This document shows, one piece after another, positions 34,912 to 43,789 of a stretch of 64,000 nucleotides of DNA. A model generated the notes under the pieces. That model saw nothing but the letters and a program-made list of their open reading frames with translations, had not been told where the DNA came from and made no database searches. The stretch's first letter is position 1, and each line of letters begins with the position of its first letter. The DNA comes from Longimicrobium sp. (GTDB lineage Bacteria; Gemmatimonadota; Gemmatimonadetes; Longimicrobiales; Longimicrobiaceae): positions 62,001 to 126,000 of the forward strand of contig NZ_DASVSF010000100.1 of the NCBI RefSeq assembly GCF_036388275.1, written 5' to 3'. The translations under genes and the position numbers were made by a program.

Positions 34912-34947
34912 GGCGGCCCGGGCGCGGAATGCGCCCGGGCCGCCTTT
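34912..34947 (+). terminator. Intrinsic terminator of the RiPP precursor gene
   Basis: A 14-bp perfect stem (GGCGGCCCGGGCGC and complement; 34912-34925 with 34931-34944), five-base loop, then TTT. It lies 18 bases after the stop, making the precursor a single-gene transcript. Confidence 0.75.
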
Positions 34948-35033
34948 CGTCGCGGGCGGGAGTTGCGCGCGGGCGGCCGCGCGCAGAGCTTTCGTGGACC
35001 GCCGACCCGTGATCGCACCGCCGCCCGAAATCG

Positions 35034-35954
35034 ATGCTCCCTCGCAGACAGGCCCTTCTCGCTATCGCAGCCGCGTTCCTCTCGGGCGCGGCGGACGCGC
35101 AATCGCCCTCGGGGCTGCGTCCGCCCACCACCTGGGCCGACTGCGGGATTCCGGCGCTGGAATCGCTCCGCCGCGATCCGTCGCCGCTGGAGATGCGCTG
35201 CCGGTACGGAGCGCAGGGCCCGGGCAGGTTCGGGCTGCTCTCGTACCTGGACGTGCCCGTCTACCGCCCCGCGACCCCGCTTCCGGGCACGCACGTCGTC
35301 GGGGTGCCGGGAATGCCGCATCCCGCACCGGGCGAAAGCTTCGAGGAATGGGAGTGGCGCGTGCTGCGGACGCGCTTTGGGCCGGAGGTGCGGCGGGTGC
35401 ACAACAACCTGCTGCAGCTGGACCCCGTCTTCATGTCCATGATCCGCCGCTTCGAGCGCGAGCTGGCCAGCCGCGGCATCCGCGCGCGCCGCCGCGAAAC
35501 GTACCGCACCGCCGAACGGCAGGCGTGGGTGTTCCAGCAGGGGCGCTCGCGGCCGGGCACCTTCGCCACCACCACGCTCACCTCCTGGCACTGCCGCGTA
35601 GACCGGCTGGGGCGCCCCGCGGCGCGCGCGGCGGACTACGACGTGGCGTCCGGGCAGCTGGCGCGCTTCCACGAGGTGGCGGCGGCCATCGGCCTGCTGG
35701 GGTACGGGGCAGACAGCAACGACCCCGGCCACGTCTTTCTCCCCGACCTGGACGCGGCCACGGGAATGGACCTGGCGGTGCTGCGCCTGCTCCCGCGGGT
35801 GATGCACGTCACCCTGGCGACGGGTCGGCCCGAGGGCGAGTGGCAGGCACCGGGCGCCACGGAGCGGTGGCGCCAGCGCACGCTGGACTTCATCCGCAAC
35901 CCGGTGCCCGTCTGGCCCACGTGGTACCCACCGGCCGCGCGCGTCGACGGATAG
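35034..35954 (+). CDS. Exported M15-like (VanY/endolysin-type) peptidase, putative
   Basis: A 306-residue protein with a signal peptide (LLAIAAAFLSGAADAQ). The C-terminal half resembles M15 D,D- or L,D-peptidases of the cell wall: RETYRTAERQAWVFQQGRS aligns with the substrate-binding R..RT..EQ helix. Candidate zinc ligands are His186 (TSWH), Asp201 or Asp203 (AADYDV) and His233 (DPGHVF). The N-terminal 120 residues I do not recognise. If active it would trim peptidoglycan peptides in the periplasm. The start ATG 35034 lies about 140 bases after the RiPP stop. No functional link to the RiPP is evident. Confidence 0.6.
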   Translation: MLPRRQALLAIAAAFLSGAADAQSPSGLRPPTTWADCGIPALESLRRDPSPLEMRCRYGAQGPGRFGLLSYLDVPVYRPATPLPGTHVVGVPGMPHPAPGESFEEWEWRVLRTRFGPEVRRVHNNLLQLDPVFMSMIRRFERELASRGIRARRRETYRTAERQAWVFQQGRSRPGTFATTTLTSWHCRVDRLGRPAARAADYDVASGQLARFHEVAAAIGLLGYGADSNDPGHVFLPDLDAATGMDLAVLRLLPRVMHVTLATGRPEGEWQAPGATERWRQRTLDFIRNPVPVWPTWYPPAARVDG

Positions 35955-35970
35955 AACGAAGAGCGGGTCG

Positions 35971-36016
35971 GAAAAGCGAAGGGGGAAGAGCACGGTGCGT
36001 GCTCCTCCCCCTTCGC
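35971..36016. terminator. Bidirectional terminator between convergent genes
   Basis: An 18-base arm GCGAAGGGGGAAGAGCAC pairs with GTGCTCCTCCCCCTTCGC (35976-35993 with 35999-36016), nearly perfect. On the minus strand TTTT follows (35972-35975), so it ends the M16 unit; it can also stop the M15-like gene. Confidence 0.8.
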
Positions 36017-36058
36017 ATCACCCGGAACCGCCCCGCGCGGGCGGCTCCGCGGGCCCGG

Positions 36059-37561
36059 TCAGCGGCCGCCGCTGGGAGCGGCCGGCGCCTGGGTTTCCGC
36101 GGCGACCACCTCCACCGGGTACGGGAGCTGGCGGAGCGGCGCCTCGACCACCGAACGGTCGCCTACGACCACGATCGCGAAGCGCCCCGGCTGCAGGTAC
36201 TCGCGGGCGACGCGGTTCACGTCCTCGGCCGTGACCGCGGCGACGCGCTGGTTGTAGCTGTCGAAGTAGTCTTCCGGCAGGTCGTACAGGATCATGTCCT
36301 GGATGCGGCCGGCGATCTGGCCGTTGGTTTCCATGGTCAGCGGCTCGCGCCGGATGATGGAAACGCGGGCCAGGTCCAGCTCCTCCTGCGTGACGGGCCG
36401 CGAGCCGCGGATGTCCTCCAGCTCGCGCATGAACTCCACCACCGACTCGCGGGTCACCCGCGTCTCCACGCCGCCGCTCGCGACGAAGGGCCCGGCCATG
36501 CGGCCCATCTGGAATCCGCTGCCCGCGCCGTACGAGTAGCCCTTGGCCTCGCGCAGGTTCAGGTTGATGCGGCTGGAGAACTGCCCGCCCAGGATGGTGT
36601 TCATCACCAGGAGCGGAAAGTAGTCGCGGTGCACGCGGGGCACGCCCACGTGGCCGATGCGGATTTCCGACTGCGCGGCGCCCGGCTTGTCGACCAGGTA
36701 GATGCGCGTGGCCTGCAGCGGCGCCGGGTCCGACGGCGGGGTCCAGGCCCCGGGCCCGCCCCGCTCCCAGCGGCCGAACGCACGCTCCAGCTTGGGCAGC
36801 ACGCTCTCCGCCGCGAGCGGGCCCACCACGATCAGGTGCGCGTTGTCGGGGCGGTAGTAGCGGCGGTGGAACGCACGCAGCGCCTCCGGGGTGGCGGCGC
36901 GCACCGAGGCCGGCGTGCCGCTGACCGGGCGCCCCATCGGGTGCCCCTGCCCGTAGACGATGCGCTGGAACTGATTGGTGGCCAGCACCGCCGGCTGGTC
37001 CTGCTGCTGAAGGAGCGCGGCCAGGCGCTGCGCCTGCACGCGGGGCCAGGCGCTCTCGGGGAACGAGGCGTTGGCCACCACGTCCGCGAACACGTCCAGC
37101 GCCGGGTCGAAGTTGCGCGCCAGCACCGACAGGGTCGCCGCCGCCGCTTCCAGCCCCGCCGCGGCGTTCATCGACGCGGCCAGAAAGCCGAGCTCGTCGG
37201 CGATCTGCTCGGCCGTGCGGGTGGCGGTGCCCTCGTTCAGCATCGACGCGGTCAGCGAAGCGATGCCCGGCGTGGTGGCCGGGTCGGCGACGCCGCCGGC
37301 GTCGGCGATCAGCTGCACCGTCACCAGCGGAGCGCCCGGGCGCTCCACGAGCCACACGCGCAGCCCGTTGGAAAGCGTCCGGCGCTCCACGTTGGGAAAG
37401 TCGTACGTCGGATTGGCCGCCGCCGTGGGCATCGTGGCCCGGTCCAGCGGCTGCGCGGCGGGCTGCACGGCGGGTGCGCACCCGGCCGCCAGGGTTCCCG
37501 CGGCCAGCACGGCCGCCGCGAGAAGATGTGCCTTGGTCATGGAAATCGCCCTCGCGTTCAT
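36059..37561 (-). CDS. M16 family protein, non-catalytic subunit (lipoprotein)
   Basis: A 500-residue predicted lipoprotein (signal ending GTLAAGC). It has two M16 domains: the N-terminal TLSNGLRVWLVE..GAPLV region and the C-terminal FSSRINLNLREAKGYSYGAGS, the typical R/Y element of the partner subunit. The HxxEH position reads GIASLTASMLNEG, so there is no zinc site. In bacterial M16 heterodimers one subunit supplies zinc and the other this R/Y motif, which fits here with the upstream gene. Its ATG overlaps the upstream stop by four bases (ATGA). Confidence 0.85.
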   Translation of the reverse strand: MNARAISMTKAHLLAAAVLAAGTLAAGCAPAVQPAAQPLDRATMPTAAANPTYDFPNVERRTLSNGLRVWLVERPGAPLVTVQLIADAGGVADPATTPGIASLTASMLNEGTATRTAEQIADELGFLAASMNAAAGLEAAAATLSVLARNFDPALDVFADVVANASFPESAWPRVQAQRLAALLQQQDQPAVLATNQFQRIVYGQGHPMGRPVSGTPASVRAATPEALRAFHRRYYRPDNAHLIVVGPLAAESVLPKLERAFGRWERGGPGAWTPPSDPAPLQATRIYLVDKPGAAQSEIRIGHVGVPRVHRDYFPLLVMNTILGGQFSSRINLNLREAKGYSYGAGSGFQMGRMAGPFVASGGVETRVTRESVVEFMRELEDIRGSRPVTQEELDLARVSIIRREPLTMETNGQIAGRIQDMILYDLPEDYFDSYNQRVAAVTAEDVNRVAREYLQPGRFAIVVVGDRSVVEAPLRQLPYPVEVVAAETQAPAAPSGGR

Positions 37562-38946
37562 CGGGAAGCCTGGAGCTGCGTCTGCCCCTGCGGCACGACG
37601 CTGAGGACAATGCGGCCTGCGCCCAGCCAGTCGAGCGACTGCTTGACGCTGCCGATGGTTACGGTGGCGTAGCGGGCGTAGTCCTGCTGGATGTACGCCG
37701 GGTCGCCGTTGAACGTGGCGTAGCTGTTCAGCGCATCGGCGCGCCCAAGCGTCGTCTGCATCCGCTGGACGAACTGCACCTCCAGGTTGTTGCGCGCGCG
37801 CTCCACCTCGCGCTGCGTGGGCCCCTCGGTGCGCAGGCGCGCCACCTCTTCGTCGACGATGGCGAGCACGCGGTCCAGGTCGATCCCCGGGCGCGCCTGC
37901 ACCGTGATGCCGAACTGGCCGGCGAGTGCGCGTCCGCCCTGGTTGGCGGCGACGAACTGGGCCAGCTGGTCGCGAAGCACCAGCCGCTGGTGAAGGCGCG
38001 AGCTGCGGTCGCCGGCAAGGATGTAGCCCAGCACGTTCAGGTCGGCGTCACCCGGCTGGAAATGCGCCGGGGAGGGCCAGACGACGTACAGCCGCGGCAG
38101 CTGCACGCGGTCTTCCAGCATGTGGCGCACCTCGGACGCCAGGCGCACCGGCTGCGGGGTGGGCCGCGTGATGGGCGGGCCGGACGGGATGGAGCCGAAG
38201 TAGCGCTCGATCCACCGCCGGGCCTGCGCCGGGTCGAAGTCGCCCACCACCGCCAGCGAGGCGTTGTTGGGCGCGTAGTACTGGCGGAAGAACCCCGACA
38301 CGTCCTCCATGGACGCGGCGTTCAGGTCCGTCAGCGAGCCGATGGTGGTCCACGAGTACGGGTGGCCGGCCGGGAACAGCAGCCGCGAGATGGTTTCGCC
38401 GGCCAGGCCGTACGGCGCGTTGTCGTAGTTCTGCCGCCGCTCGTTCTGCACCACGCTGCGCTGGTTGTCGAGCTTTTCCTGCGTCATGGCGTTCAGCAGA
38501 AAGCCCATGCGGTCGGCCTCCTGCCACAGCACCCGCTCCAGGAAGTTGCTGGGCACCGCCTCGAAGTAGTTGGTGCGGTCGGCGTTGGTGGTGCCGTTCA
38601 GCGTGCCGCCCGCCTCGGAGATCAGCTTGAAGTGCTGGTCGTCGCCCACGTTGGCCGACCCCTGGAACATCATGTGCTCGAACAGGTGGGCGAACCCGGT
38701 GCGCCCGGCCACCTCGTTGCCGGAGCCCACGTGGTACCACACGTTCACCGCCACGACGGGAACGGAGGTGTCGCGCGACAGGACGACGTTCAGCCCGTTG
38801 GCCAGGCGGTACGTTTCCACCGTCAGCGGCACCGGGTTGGCGATGGTGACGGTGCGGGGCGCCGTGGCGGGCTGCGCCGCGGCGGGGGCCGCCAGCCCCA
38901 GCGCGAGCGCGGCAGCGGCGGTGGATAACAGGATTGTTCGCTGCAT
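37558..38946 (-). CDS. M16 family zinc peptidase, catalytic subunit
   Basis: A 462-residue exported protease. Signal peptide LLSTAAAALALGLAAPAAAQ. Zinc motif HLFEH in RTGFAHLFEHMMFQGS is intact, and the downstream Glu lies in VVQNERRQNYDN. It should act in the periplasm on peptides together with the coupled lipoprotein subunit. The start at ATG 38946 (MQRTILL) puts the signal peptide at the N-terminus; an upstream in-frame start at 38997 adds unrelated residues. The promoter would lie in 38947-39060, where I see no strong match. Confidence 0.92.
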   Translation of the reverse strand: MQRTILLSTAAAALALGLAAPAAAQPATAPRTVTIANPVPLTVETYRLANGLNVVLSRDTSVPVVAVNVWYHVGSGNEVAGRTGFAHLFEHMMFQGSANVGDDQHFKLISEAGGTLNGTTNADRTNYFEAVPSNFLERVLWQEADRMGFLLNAMTQEKLDNQRSVVQNERRQNYDNAPYGLAGETISRLLFPAGHPYSWTTIGSLTDLNAASMEDVSGFFRQYYAPNNASLAVVGDFDPAQARRWIERYFGSIPSGPPITRPTPQPVRLASEVRHMLEDRVQLPRLYVVWPSPAHFQPGDADLNVLGYILAGDRSSRLHQRLVLRDQLAQFVAANQGGRALAGQFGITVQARPGIDLDRVLAIVDEEVARLRTEGPTQREVERARNNLEVQFVQRMQTTLGRADALNSYATFNGDPAYIQQDYARYATVTIGSVKQSLDWLGAGRIVLSVVPQGQTQLQASR

Positions 38947-39062
38947 GGGCAGTGGTGGGTTCAGGGTAAACCTCGCCGGCGAATGTGGTCCGATCATAGG
39001 ACCGACCCGCTTCTCGCCGCAAACGTTGGTCCCGCGCGATTCGCGCCGGTCGATCGGAACGG

Positions 39063-39096
39063 AAAAGGGACGCCGCCGGCCGCGGGCGTCCCTTTT
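39063..39096. terminator. Bidirectional intrinsic terminator
   Basis: AAAAGGGACGCC pairs with GGCGTCCCTTTT, a perfect 12-bp stem with A/U ends on both sides. It lies 25 bases past the stop of the propeller gene (minus strand) and upstream of the M16 unit. Confidence 0.85.
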
Positions 39097-39120
39097 CTTC
39101 GTACCTCGCCACGGCGTCTG

Positions 39121-40275
39121 CTACGGTTCCATCTTCCACACGTCGATCCCGCCGGCCATCTGGCCCACGTCCACCGCCGCGACCCGCCTCCTGGCCCGGA
39201 GGTCGATCACCTCGACCGTTCCCGGCTCGGACCCCACCCCCTCCACGGAGATGAACGCGTACCGGTCGTCGGGCGAGATGGCGGCACCGTGCACCACCCG
39301 CCGCAGGGTGGGAATGCGGGCCAGTTCGCGCCCCGTCCGGGCGTCGAAGACCGACACGCTCTGCCCGCGCTTGTTCGTGGCCACCAGCAGGGCCCCGTCG
39401 GAGGTGACGGCGAGGTTATAGACCCCGTCGCCCGCAGCGATGCGCCGTACCATGCGCCAGGAGGCGACGTCCACTTCCACGATCTCGCTGCTGCGGTTGC
39501 AGGCCACCCACACCCGCGCGCCGTCCGGCGACGGCTGCGCCCAGGTCGGCGAGCAGGCGGCGCCACCCGGGGCCGGCGCGGCCATCCCGTGCCCCCCGTG
39601 GTCCGCCGGAGGTCCGCCCGCCGCCCTCGGCGCGACGGGGCCCTGCATCCCCCCCTCCGCGCCGCGGGTCAGCCGGAAATGGCGGGCCACGCCGAGCGTG
39701 CGGGTATCCACCTCCACCAGCAGGTCGTCCATCATGCAGGCGGAGTAGTGGCGCGTTCCGTCCGCGCTCAGACGGCTGCCGTGCGGCATGGTGCAGGTGG
39801 GAATGCGCGCCACCTCCACCAGCGGATCGGTGCTCACCACGCTCAGCGAGGAGGGAACGTGCTCGCCGTGCAGGTTGAAGTTCACCACGTAGGCGTAGGC
39901 GCCGTCCGGGCTCACCTGCAGGGTGGCGGGAAAGTCCCCGAGCGTCACCGAGCCCAGGACGCTGTCGCCCGCGGCGTTGAAAGCCCACAGGTCGCCGAAG
40001 GGCGTGCCGTGGCCCGTGGAGACGTACAGCCGCCGCCCGTCGGGCGAAACGTCCACCCCGTGCGGCCCCTCGGGGTCCATGACGTTCCTGCCGATCCCCA
40101 CCTCCCGCTCCACGCGGGCGCCACCGGGGCCGAAGCGCACCAGCGAAAGCCGGTCGACGGCCTCGGCCGCCACCCACACGTAGTAGGTGCGCTCCGGCCC
40201 CGGCTGGGCCGCCAGCGCGGAGGGGGCGCAGACGGTCGCCGCGAGCGCCGCCGCCAGCGCCGTGCGGCGCGTCAC
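39121..40275 (-). CDS. Exported YncE/YVTN-type beta-propeller protein
   Basis: A 384-residue secreted protein. It starts at GTG 40275, overlapping the upstream stop by four bases (GTGA), with a signal peptide (TALAAALAATVCAPSALAAQ). The repeated blades have forms such as HGVDVSPDGRRLYVS, ATLQVSPDGAYAYVVN, HGSRLSADGTRHY, WAQPSPDGARVWVACN, NLAVTSDGALLVATN and AAISPDDRYAFISVEG, typical of seven-bladed YVTN propellers. A His/Gly/Ala insert (ADHGGHGMAAPAPGG) may be a flexible or metal-binding loop. It may bind a ligand or partner together with the LVIVD protein encoded upstream. No enzyme motif is seen. Confidence 0.8.
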   Translation of the reverse strand: MTRRTALAAALAATVCAPSALAAQPGPERTYYVWVAAEAVDRLSLVRFGPGGARVEREVGIGRNVMDPEGPHGVDVSPDGRRLYVSTGHGTPFGDLWAFNAAGDSVLGSVTLGDFPATLQVSPDGAYAYVVNFNLHGEHVPSSLSVVSTDPLVEVARIPTCTMPHGSRLSADGTRHYSACMMDDLLVEVDTRTLGVARHFRLTRGAEGGMQGPVAPRAAGGPPADHGGHGMAAPAPGGAACSPTWAQPSPDGARVWVACNRSSEIVEVDVASWRMVRRIAAGDGVYNLAVTSDGALLVATNKRGQSVSVFDARTGRELARIPTLRRVVHGAAISPDDRYAFISVEGVGSEPGTVEVIDLRARRRVAAVDVGQMAGGIDVWKMEP

Positions 40276-42272
40276 CGTACCCCGCTCTCGGGCGCCGTCT
40301 CGATGCGGATGATCCACAGCCCGTTGTTGTTGTCGTTCACGTACGCCAGCCCGTCGCGCACCACCACCCCCCAGGTCATGGCGTGGTTCTGCACGTTCCC
40401 CTGCATGTCGCCGGTGTGCACGTGCGCGATCTCGCGTTCCTGCGCCCGCAGGTCGCCACGCAGCTCGCCACTCACGTCGAAGGCGCGGAACCCGCCGTTG
40501 TAGGCGCCCATGTACAGCGTCTCCCCATCCACCCACACGTTGTGCACGCCGCCGTACTCCGGCTCGTACCAGGCCACGGAGCGCGGGCGGGTGATGTCAG
40601 ACACGTCGATCACCTGCATCCGCCCGTAGGCGCGGTCGGCCGACGCGTCGCGCGCGCCGCGGGGAGGCGTGGAGGCGAACACCTCGTCGGCGATGAACAC
40701 GTAGTCGCGGTGGCGCCAGGCCGTGTGCGTGCCGCGGATGAACCCCGGCCCGCCGACCGCCTCCACCTGTCGATACAGGTCGTTCAGGTCGTACCGGTAC
40801 TGCGACACCAGCTGCGGATTGGAGGGCGTGCCGCCGCGGACGCCGTTCCCCACGTCCAGGATCACCAGCCCGTCGTTCCAGTAGCTCAGGTAGGCCAGCC
40901 CGTTCTGCACGTCCACGTCGTGCAGGCTGCGCCCGGCGTTCGGACGCGGCGTGCTCCACCGCGCCACCTCGCGCGGGTTCGCCGGGTCGTCCAGGTTCAG
41001 CACGTGCAGCGCGCCCGTGCCGTTGTTGGTGAGATAGACGTGCGTTCCGTGGCGCGGGTCCTGGTAGATGAAGGCGGAGTGCACCCCCGCCGAGACCCCC
41101 TCCTTGAACTCCGAGATCACCCGCGGGTGGGCCGGGTCCTCCAACGACGCGATCACGAGCCCATCGCGGCGGTCCGACGAGCCTTCGCGCGTGTGGACCA
41201 TGTAGCGCCCGTCCGGCGTGGTCATCACGTCGTTCACGCGGCGTGTGTTCGACACCATCGAGTCGGTGACCACGGGTTGCGCGGGATTGCTCACGTCGAG
41301 CACGTACAGCACGTCTCCCCCCGCGCCGGAGCCCAGGTAGGCGTTGCGGCCGTTGGGGTGCAGCCACACCTCCTCCGTCTTGAAGCGGGTGCGCGGAAGG
41401 CGCCCCACCACGGTGGCGGGGCGGCGCACGTCGCGGTGCCGCAGCGTGACCGCGGCGTCCGCCGAGTGCCGGCCCAGCAGCGCCGTCACCGTGTACGCCC
41501 GCGCCTCGTAGCCCACGAAGGCGCCGTCCGCGCCGATCGCCCCCTCCCCCGGCGAAACGCTGAAGACCGGCGTCAGCCCGGGGATCTCCCGCCCCTGCGC
41601 GTCGCGGGCCGTCACCCGGAAGCGCACCACGTCGCCGGTACGTGCCGCGTGCGTGGCGGGGGTGATCTCCAGCCGCGCCACGTTGTCGGCCACCACCTCT
41701 ACCTCCACCACGCCGGATGCCGCGCCCGCGCCTGCGGTGACGCGTGCGCGGCCGGGCGCCACGGCCTGCACGACGCCGGCCTCGTTCACCCGCGCCACCG
41801 AAGGGAGGGAGCTGGCCCAGTTGAAGGCGTCCTCGCGGGAGTGGCCCGCCACGGAGAAGGACGTGGCCGACAGGCGCAGCCGCTGCCCCACCACCAGCCG
41901 CGTGCTTCCCGGGGTCACCTCCACGCGCGCCGCGGGGCCGGGAACCATCCGCACCTCCACCCGGTGCAGTGCCGGGCGGCTCCCCGGCACCAGCACCACC
42001 ACCGAAACCGGCAGCGTCCCGGTGCCGCCGGAGCGCACCATCCCGATGCTGTCGACCTTCCCCTCGAACCGGCCGCCGGCGGGGCGGAACACGATGCGCG
42101 CCCCCGGCACCGGACGGCCCTGCGCGTCCAGCGCTTCGGCCCGGAGCTGCAGGGAATCGTATGCGGCGATCACCGGGGCGGCGGGGGTCACGCGGATCTG
42201 CGCGACCGGGGAGGGCGGCGCCGCCGGCTGCTGCTGGAACGCGGCGGCCAGCACGAACATCTTCAGGAGCAT
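40272..42272 (-). CDS. Exported protein with bacterial Ig-like and LVIVD-repeat domains
   Basis: A 666-residue protein with a short signal-like start (MLLKMFVLAAAFQQQ). The N-terminal third has about three Ig-like (BIG2/BIG1-type) segments: IRVTPAAPVIAAYDSLQL, VEVTPGSTRLVVGQRLRL with WASSLPSVARVNEAGVVQA, and LEITPATHAARTGDVVRF. The C-terminal two thirds have LVIVD propeller repeats (LYVLDVSNPAQPVV, LHVLNLDDPANPREVA, LVILDVGNG, MQVIDVSDITRPRSVAWY). The start is ATG 42272 with GGAG upstream. It is translationally coupled to the YVTN propeller. Probable role: surface or periplasmic adhesion/binding. Confidence 0.8.
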   Translation of the reverse strand: MLLKMFVLAAAFQQQPAAPPSPVAQIRVTPAAPVIAAYDSLQLRAEALDAQGRPVPGARIVFRPAGGRFEGKVDSIGMVRSGGTGTLPVSVVVLVPGSRPALHRVEVRMVPGPAARVEVTPGSTRLVVGQRLRLSATSFSVAGHSREDAFNWASSLPSVARVNEAGVVQAVAPGRARVTAGAGAASGVVEVEVVADNVARLEITPATHAARTGDVVRFRVTARDAQGREIPGLTPVFSVSPGEGAIGADGAFVGYEARAYTVTALLGRHSADAAVTLRHRDVRRPATVVGRLPRTRFKTEEVWLHPNGRNAYLGSGAGGDVLYVLDVSNPAQPVVTDSMVSNTRRVNDVMTTPDGRYMVHTREGSSDRRDGLVIASLEDPAHPRVISEFKEGVSAGVHSAFIYQDPRHGTHVYLTNNGTGALHVLNLDDPANPREVARWSTPRPNAGRSLHDVDVQNGLAYLSYWNDGLVILDVGNGVRGGTPSNPQLVSQYRYDLNDLYRQVEAVGGPGFIRGTHTAWRHRDYVFIADEVFASTPPRGARDASADRAYGRMQVIDVSDITRPRSVAWYEPEYGGVHNVWVDGETLYMGAYNGGFRAFDVSGELRGDLRAQEREIAHVHTGDMQGNVQNHAMTWGVVVRDGLAYVNDNNNGLWIIRIETAPESGVR

Positions 42273-42369
42273 GGAAGGGTCTCCACGGCGGGGGGGCGGG
42301 TACACGCGAAAGGGACAGGATAAGCGGAAATCCGGCGCCCCGGCAACGGTCCCGGTTTCTCGAAGGCAA

Positions 42370-42403
42370 ACGGGGACGCCCTCCGGCTGGAGAGCGTCCC
42401 CGT
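42370..42403 (-). terminator. Terminator of the sucCD-ndk unit
   Basis: ACGGGGACGC pairs with GCGTCCCCGT, with an inner CTCC/GGAG pairing, 24 bases past the ndk stop. Only TT follows on the minus strand, so it is strong in stem but weak in U-run. Confidence 0.6.
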
Positions 42404-42426
42404 CATGTTTCCACCGAAACTATGTC

Positions 42427-42843
42427 TCAGCCCACCAGCTCGGTGCCGCTGAAGAAGAAGGCGATCTCGATGGCGGCGTTCTCGTCGCTGTCGGAGCCGT
42501 GCACCGCGTTGCGGCCCTTGTTCTCCGCGTACAGCTTGCGGATGGTGCCCTCCGCAGCCTCGGCCGGGTCGGTGCTGCCGATGGTCTCGCGCCACAGGGC
42601 CACCGCGTTGTCGGCCTCCAGCGCCAGGACCACGGACGGGCCGCTGGACATGAACTCCACGAGCTCGCCGTAGAACCCGCGCTCCGCGTGCACCTCGTAG
42701 AACTTCTGCGCCTGCGGAAGGCTGATCTGCGTGAGCTTCATGCCCAAAATGCGGAAGCCCGCCTTCTGGACGTGGGCGATGATGTTGCCGGCATGGCCGT
42801 TCTGCACGGCGTCGGGCTTGATGATGGCGAAAGTACGTGCCAT
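42427..42843 (-). CDS. ndk: Nucleoside diphosphate kinase
   Basis: A 138-residue enzyme that exchanges terminal phosphates among nucleoside triphosphates. The phosphohistidine is His115 in RNAVHGSDS, and the N-terminal FAIIKPDAVQNG is the family signature. Length matches the standard Ndk. It starts seven bases after the EIIA/CBS gene and is the last gene before a terminator, so it is probably cotranscribed with sucCD, coupling succinyl-CoA synthetase nucleotide output to NTP pools. Confidence 0.96.
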   Translation of the reverse strand: MARTFAIIKPDAVQNGHAGNIIAHVQKAGFRILGMKLTQISLPQAQKFYEVHAERGFYGELVEFMSSGPSVVLALEADNAVALWRETIGSTDPAEAAEGTIRKLYAENKGRNAVHGSDSDENAAIEIAFFFSGTELVG

Positions 42844-42850
42844 GAGAGAT

Positions 42851-43789
42851 CTATCCTTCGTGGTCAGGGTCTACGGGAGCCGCGGCGAACCCGAACACCT
42901 TGCGCAGGATGTCGCCGCGGGTCAAAAAGCCGGTCAGCTGCCCATCGTGCACCACCGGCAGGCGCTCGATGTCCTTGCTCACCAGCATGCCGGTCACTTC
43001 GGCCAGCGCCTGGTCTTCGGAAACGCAGATCACGGAGCGCGACATCACCTCGCGCACCCGCGTTTCCTGCCACACCAGCGCGTTGGCGTCCGCCGGGCGC
43101 TGCACGCCGGGAAGAAAGTGCCGCAGCAGGTCGCGGTCGCTCACCATCCCCAGCACCTCGCGGTTCTCGCCCACGACGGGCACCGCGCGCAGCTTGTGCT
43201 CGGCGATCATCTCCAGCACCTCCTGCACCGGCGAGTCGGGCGTGGTGCGAAAGACGCGCTGCGTCATCACGTCCCTCACCAGCAGCCGCGGCTGGATGGT
43301 GATCTCGCGGACGGACGGGATGGCCAGCACCTCGGCCGCGCTGCGCGACGCCACCAGGCGGTCGACGACGTCGTCGTGCCGAAGCACGCGCGCCAGCGCC
43401 GCCACCGTCTGCAGGTACAGCCCCGCGGCGGAAAGTGGGGCCAGCACCAGCACCACCACCTGCGCCACGGCGCCCGCGTCGCCCGGCGCCTCGGGCAGGG
43501 GCCGCGGCGCAATGCCGACGGCCACCACCAGCTCCTCCACCGCGTCGGTACGCAGGTGGGGCATCACCACGCGGTCGCCCACGTGGATCAGGTCGCGGAC
43601 GCGAGTTGCGGTGAGCAGCTTGCGCAGCTTTTCGCGGTCGGGCACCGCGCCCGAGGCGACCAGCGTGCGCGCCAGCTGCGTGACGGCCTCGGGAATCGTG
43701 GCCGCCGAGAGCGGGGCGACGACGTGCTCGGGACGAAGGATCTCCGTCAGCCGAACCGCGCGCCCCGCCCGCGAGGGGGCCTCGCTCAG
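42851..43789 (-). CDS. EIIA(Ntr)-like and tandem CBS-domain protein, probable CTG start
   Basis: A 312-residue protein. The first 150 residues match the PTS EIIA type 2/EIIA-Ntr fold (LTEILRPEHVVAPL; LIHVGDRVVMPHLRTDAVEE), with a His in VVMPHLRT at the phosphorylation-site position. Two CBS domains follow (RDVMTQRVFRTTPDSPVQEV; VREVMSRSVICVSEDQALAEV), usually adenine-nucleotide sensors. No ATG, GTG or TTG lies in frame between the sucD interior and the domain start. The CTG at 43789 overlaps the sucD stop (CTGA) and is preceded by AGGAGG four bases upstream. I take this as the start; CTG 43750 is an alternative. Probably a regulator. Confidence 0.72.
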   Translation of the reverse strand: MSEAPSRAGRAVRLTEILRPEHVVAPLSAATIPEAVTQLARTLVASGAVPDREKLRKLLTATRVRDLIHVGDRVVMPHLRTDAVEELVVAVGIAPRPLPEAPGDAGAVAQVVVLVLAPLSAAGLYLQTVAALARVLRHDDVVDRLVASRSAAEVLAIPSVREITIQPRLLVRDVMTQRVFRTTPDSPVQEVLEMIAEHKLRAVPVVGENREVLGMVSDRDLLRHFLPGVQRPADANALVWQETRVREVMSRSVICVSEDQALAEVTGMLVSKDIERLPVVHDGQLTGFLTRGDILRKVFGFAAAPVDPDHEG

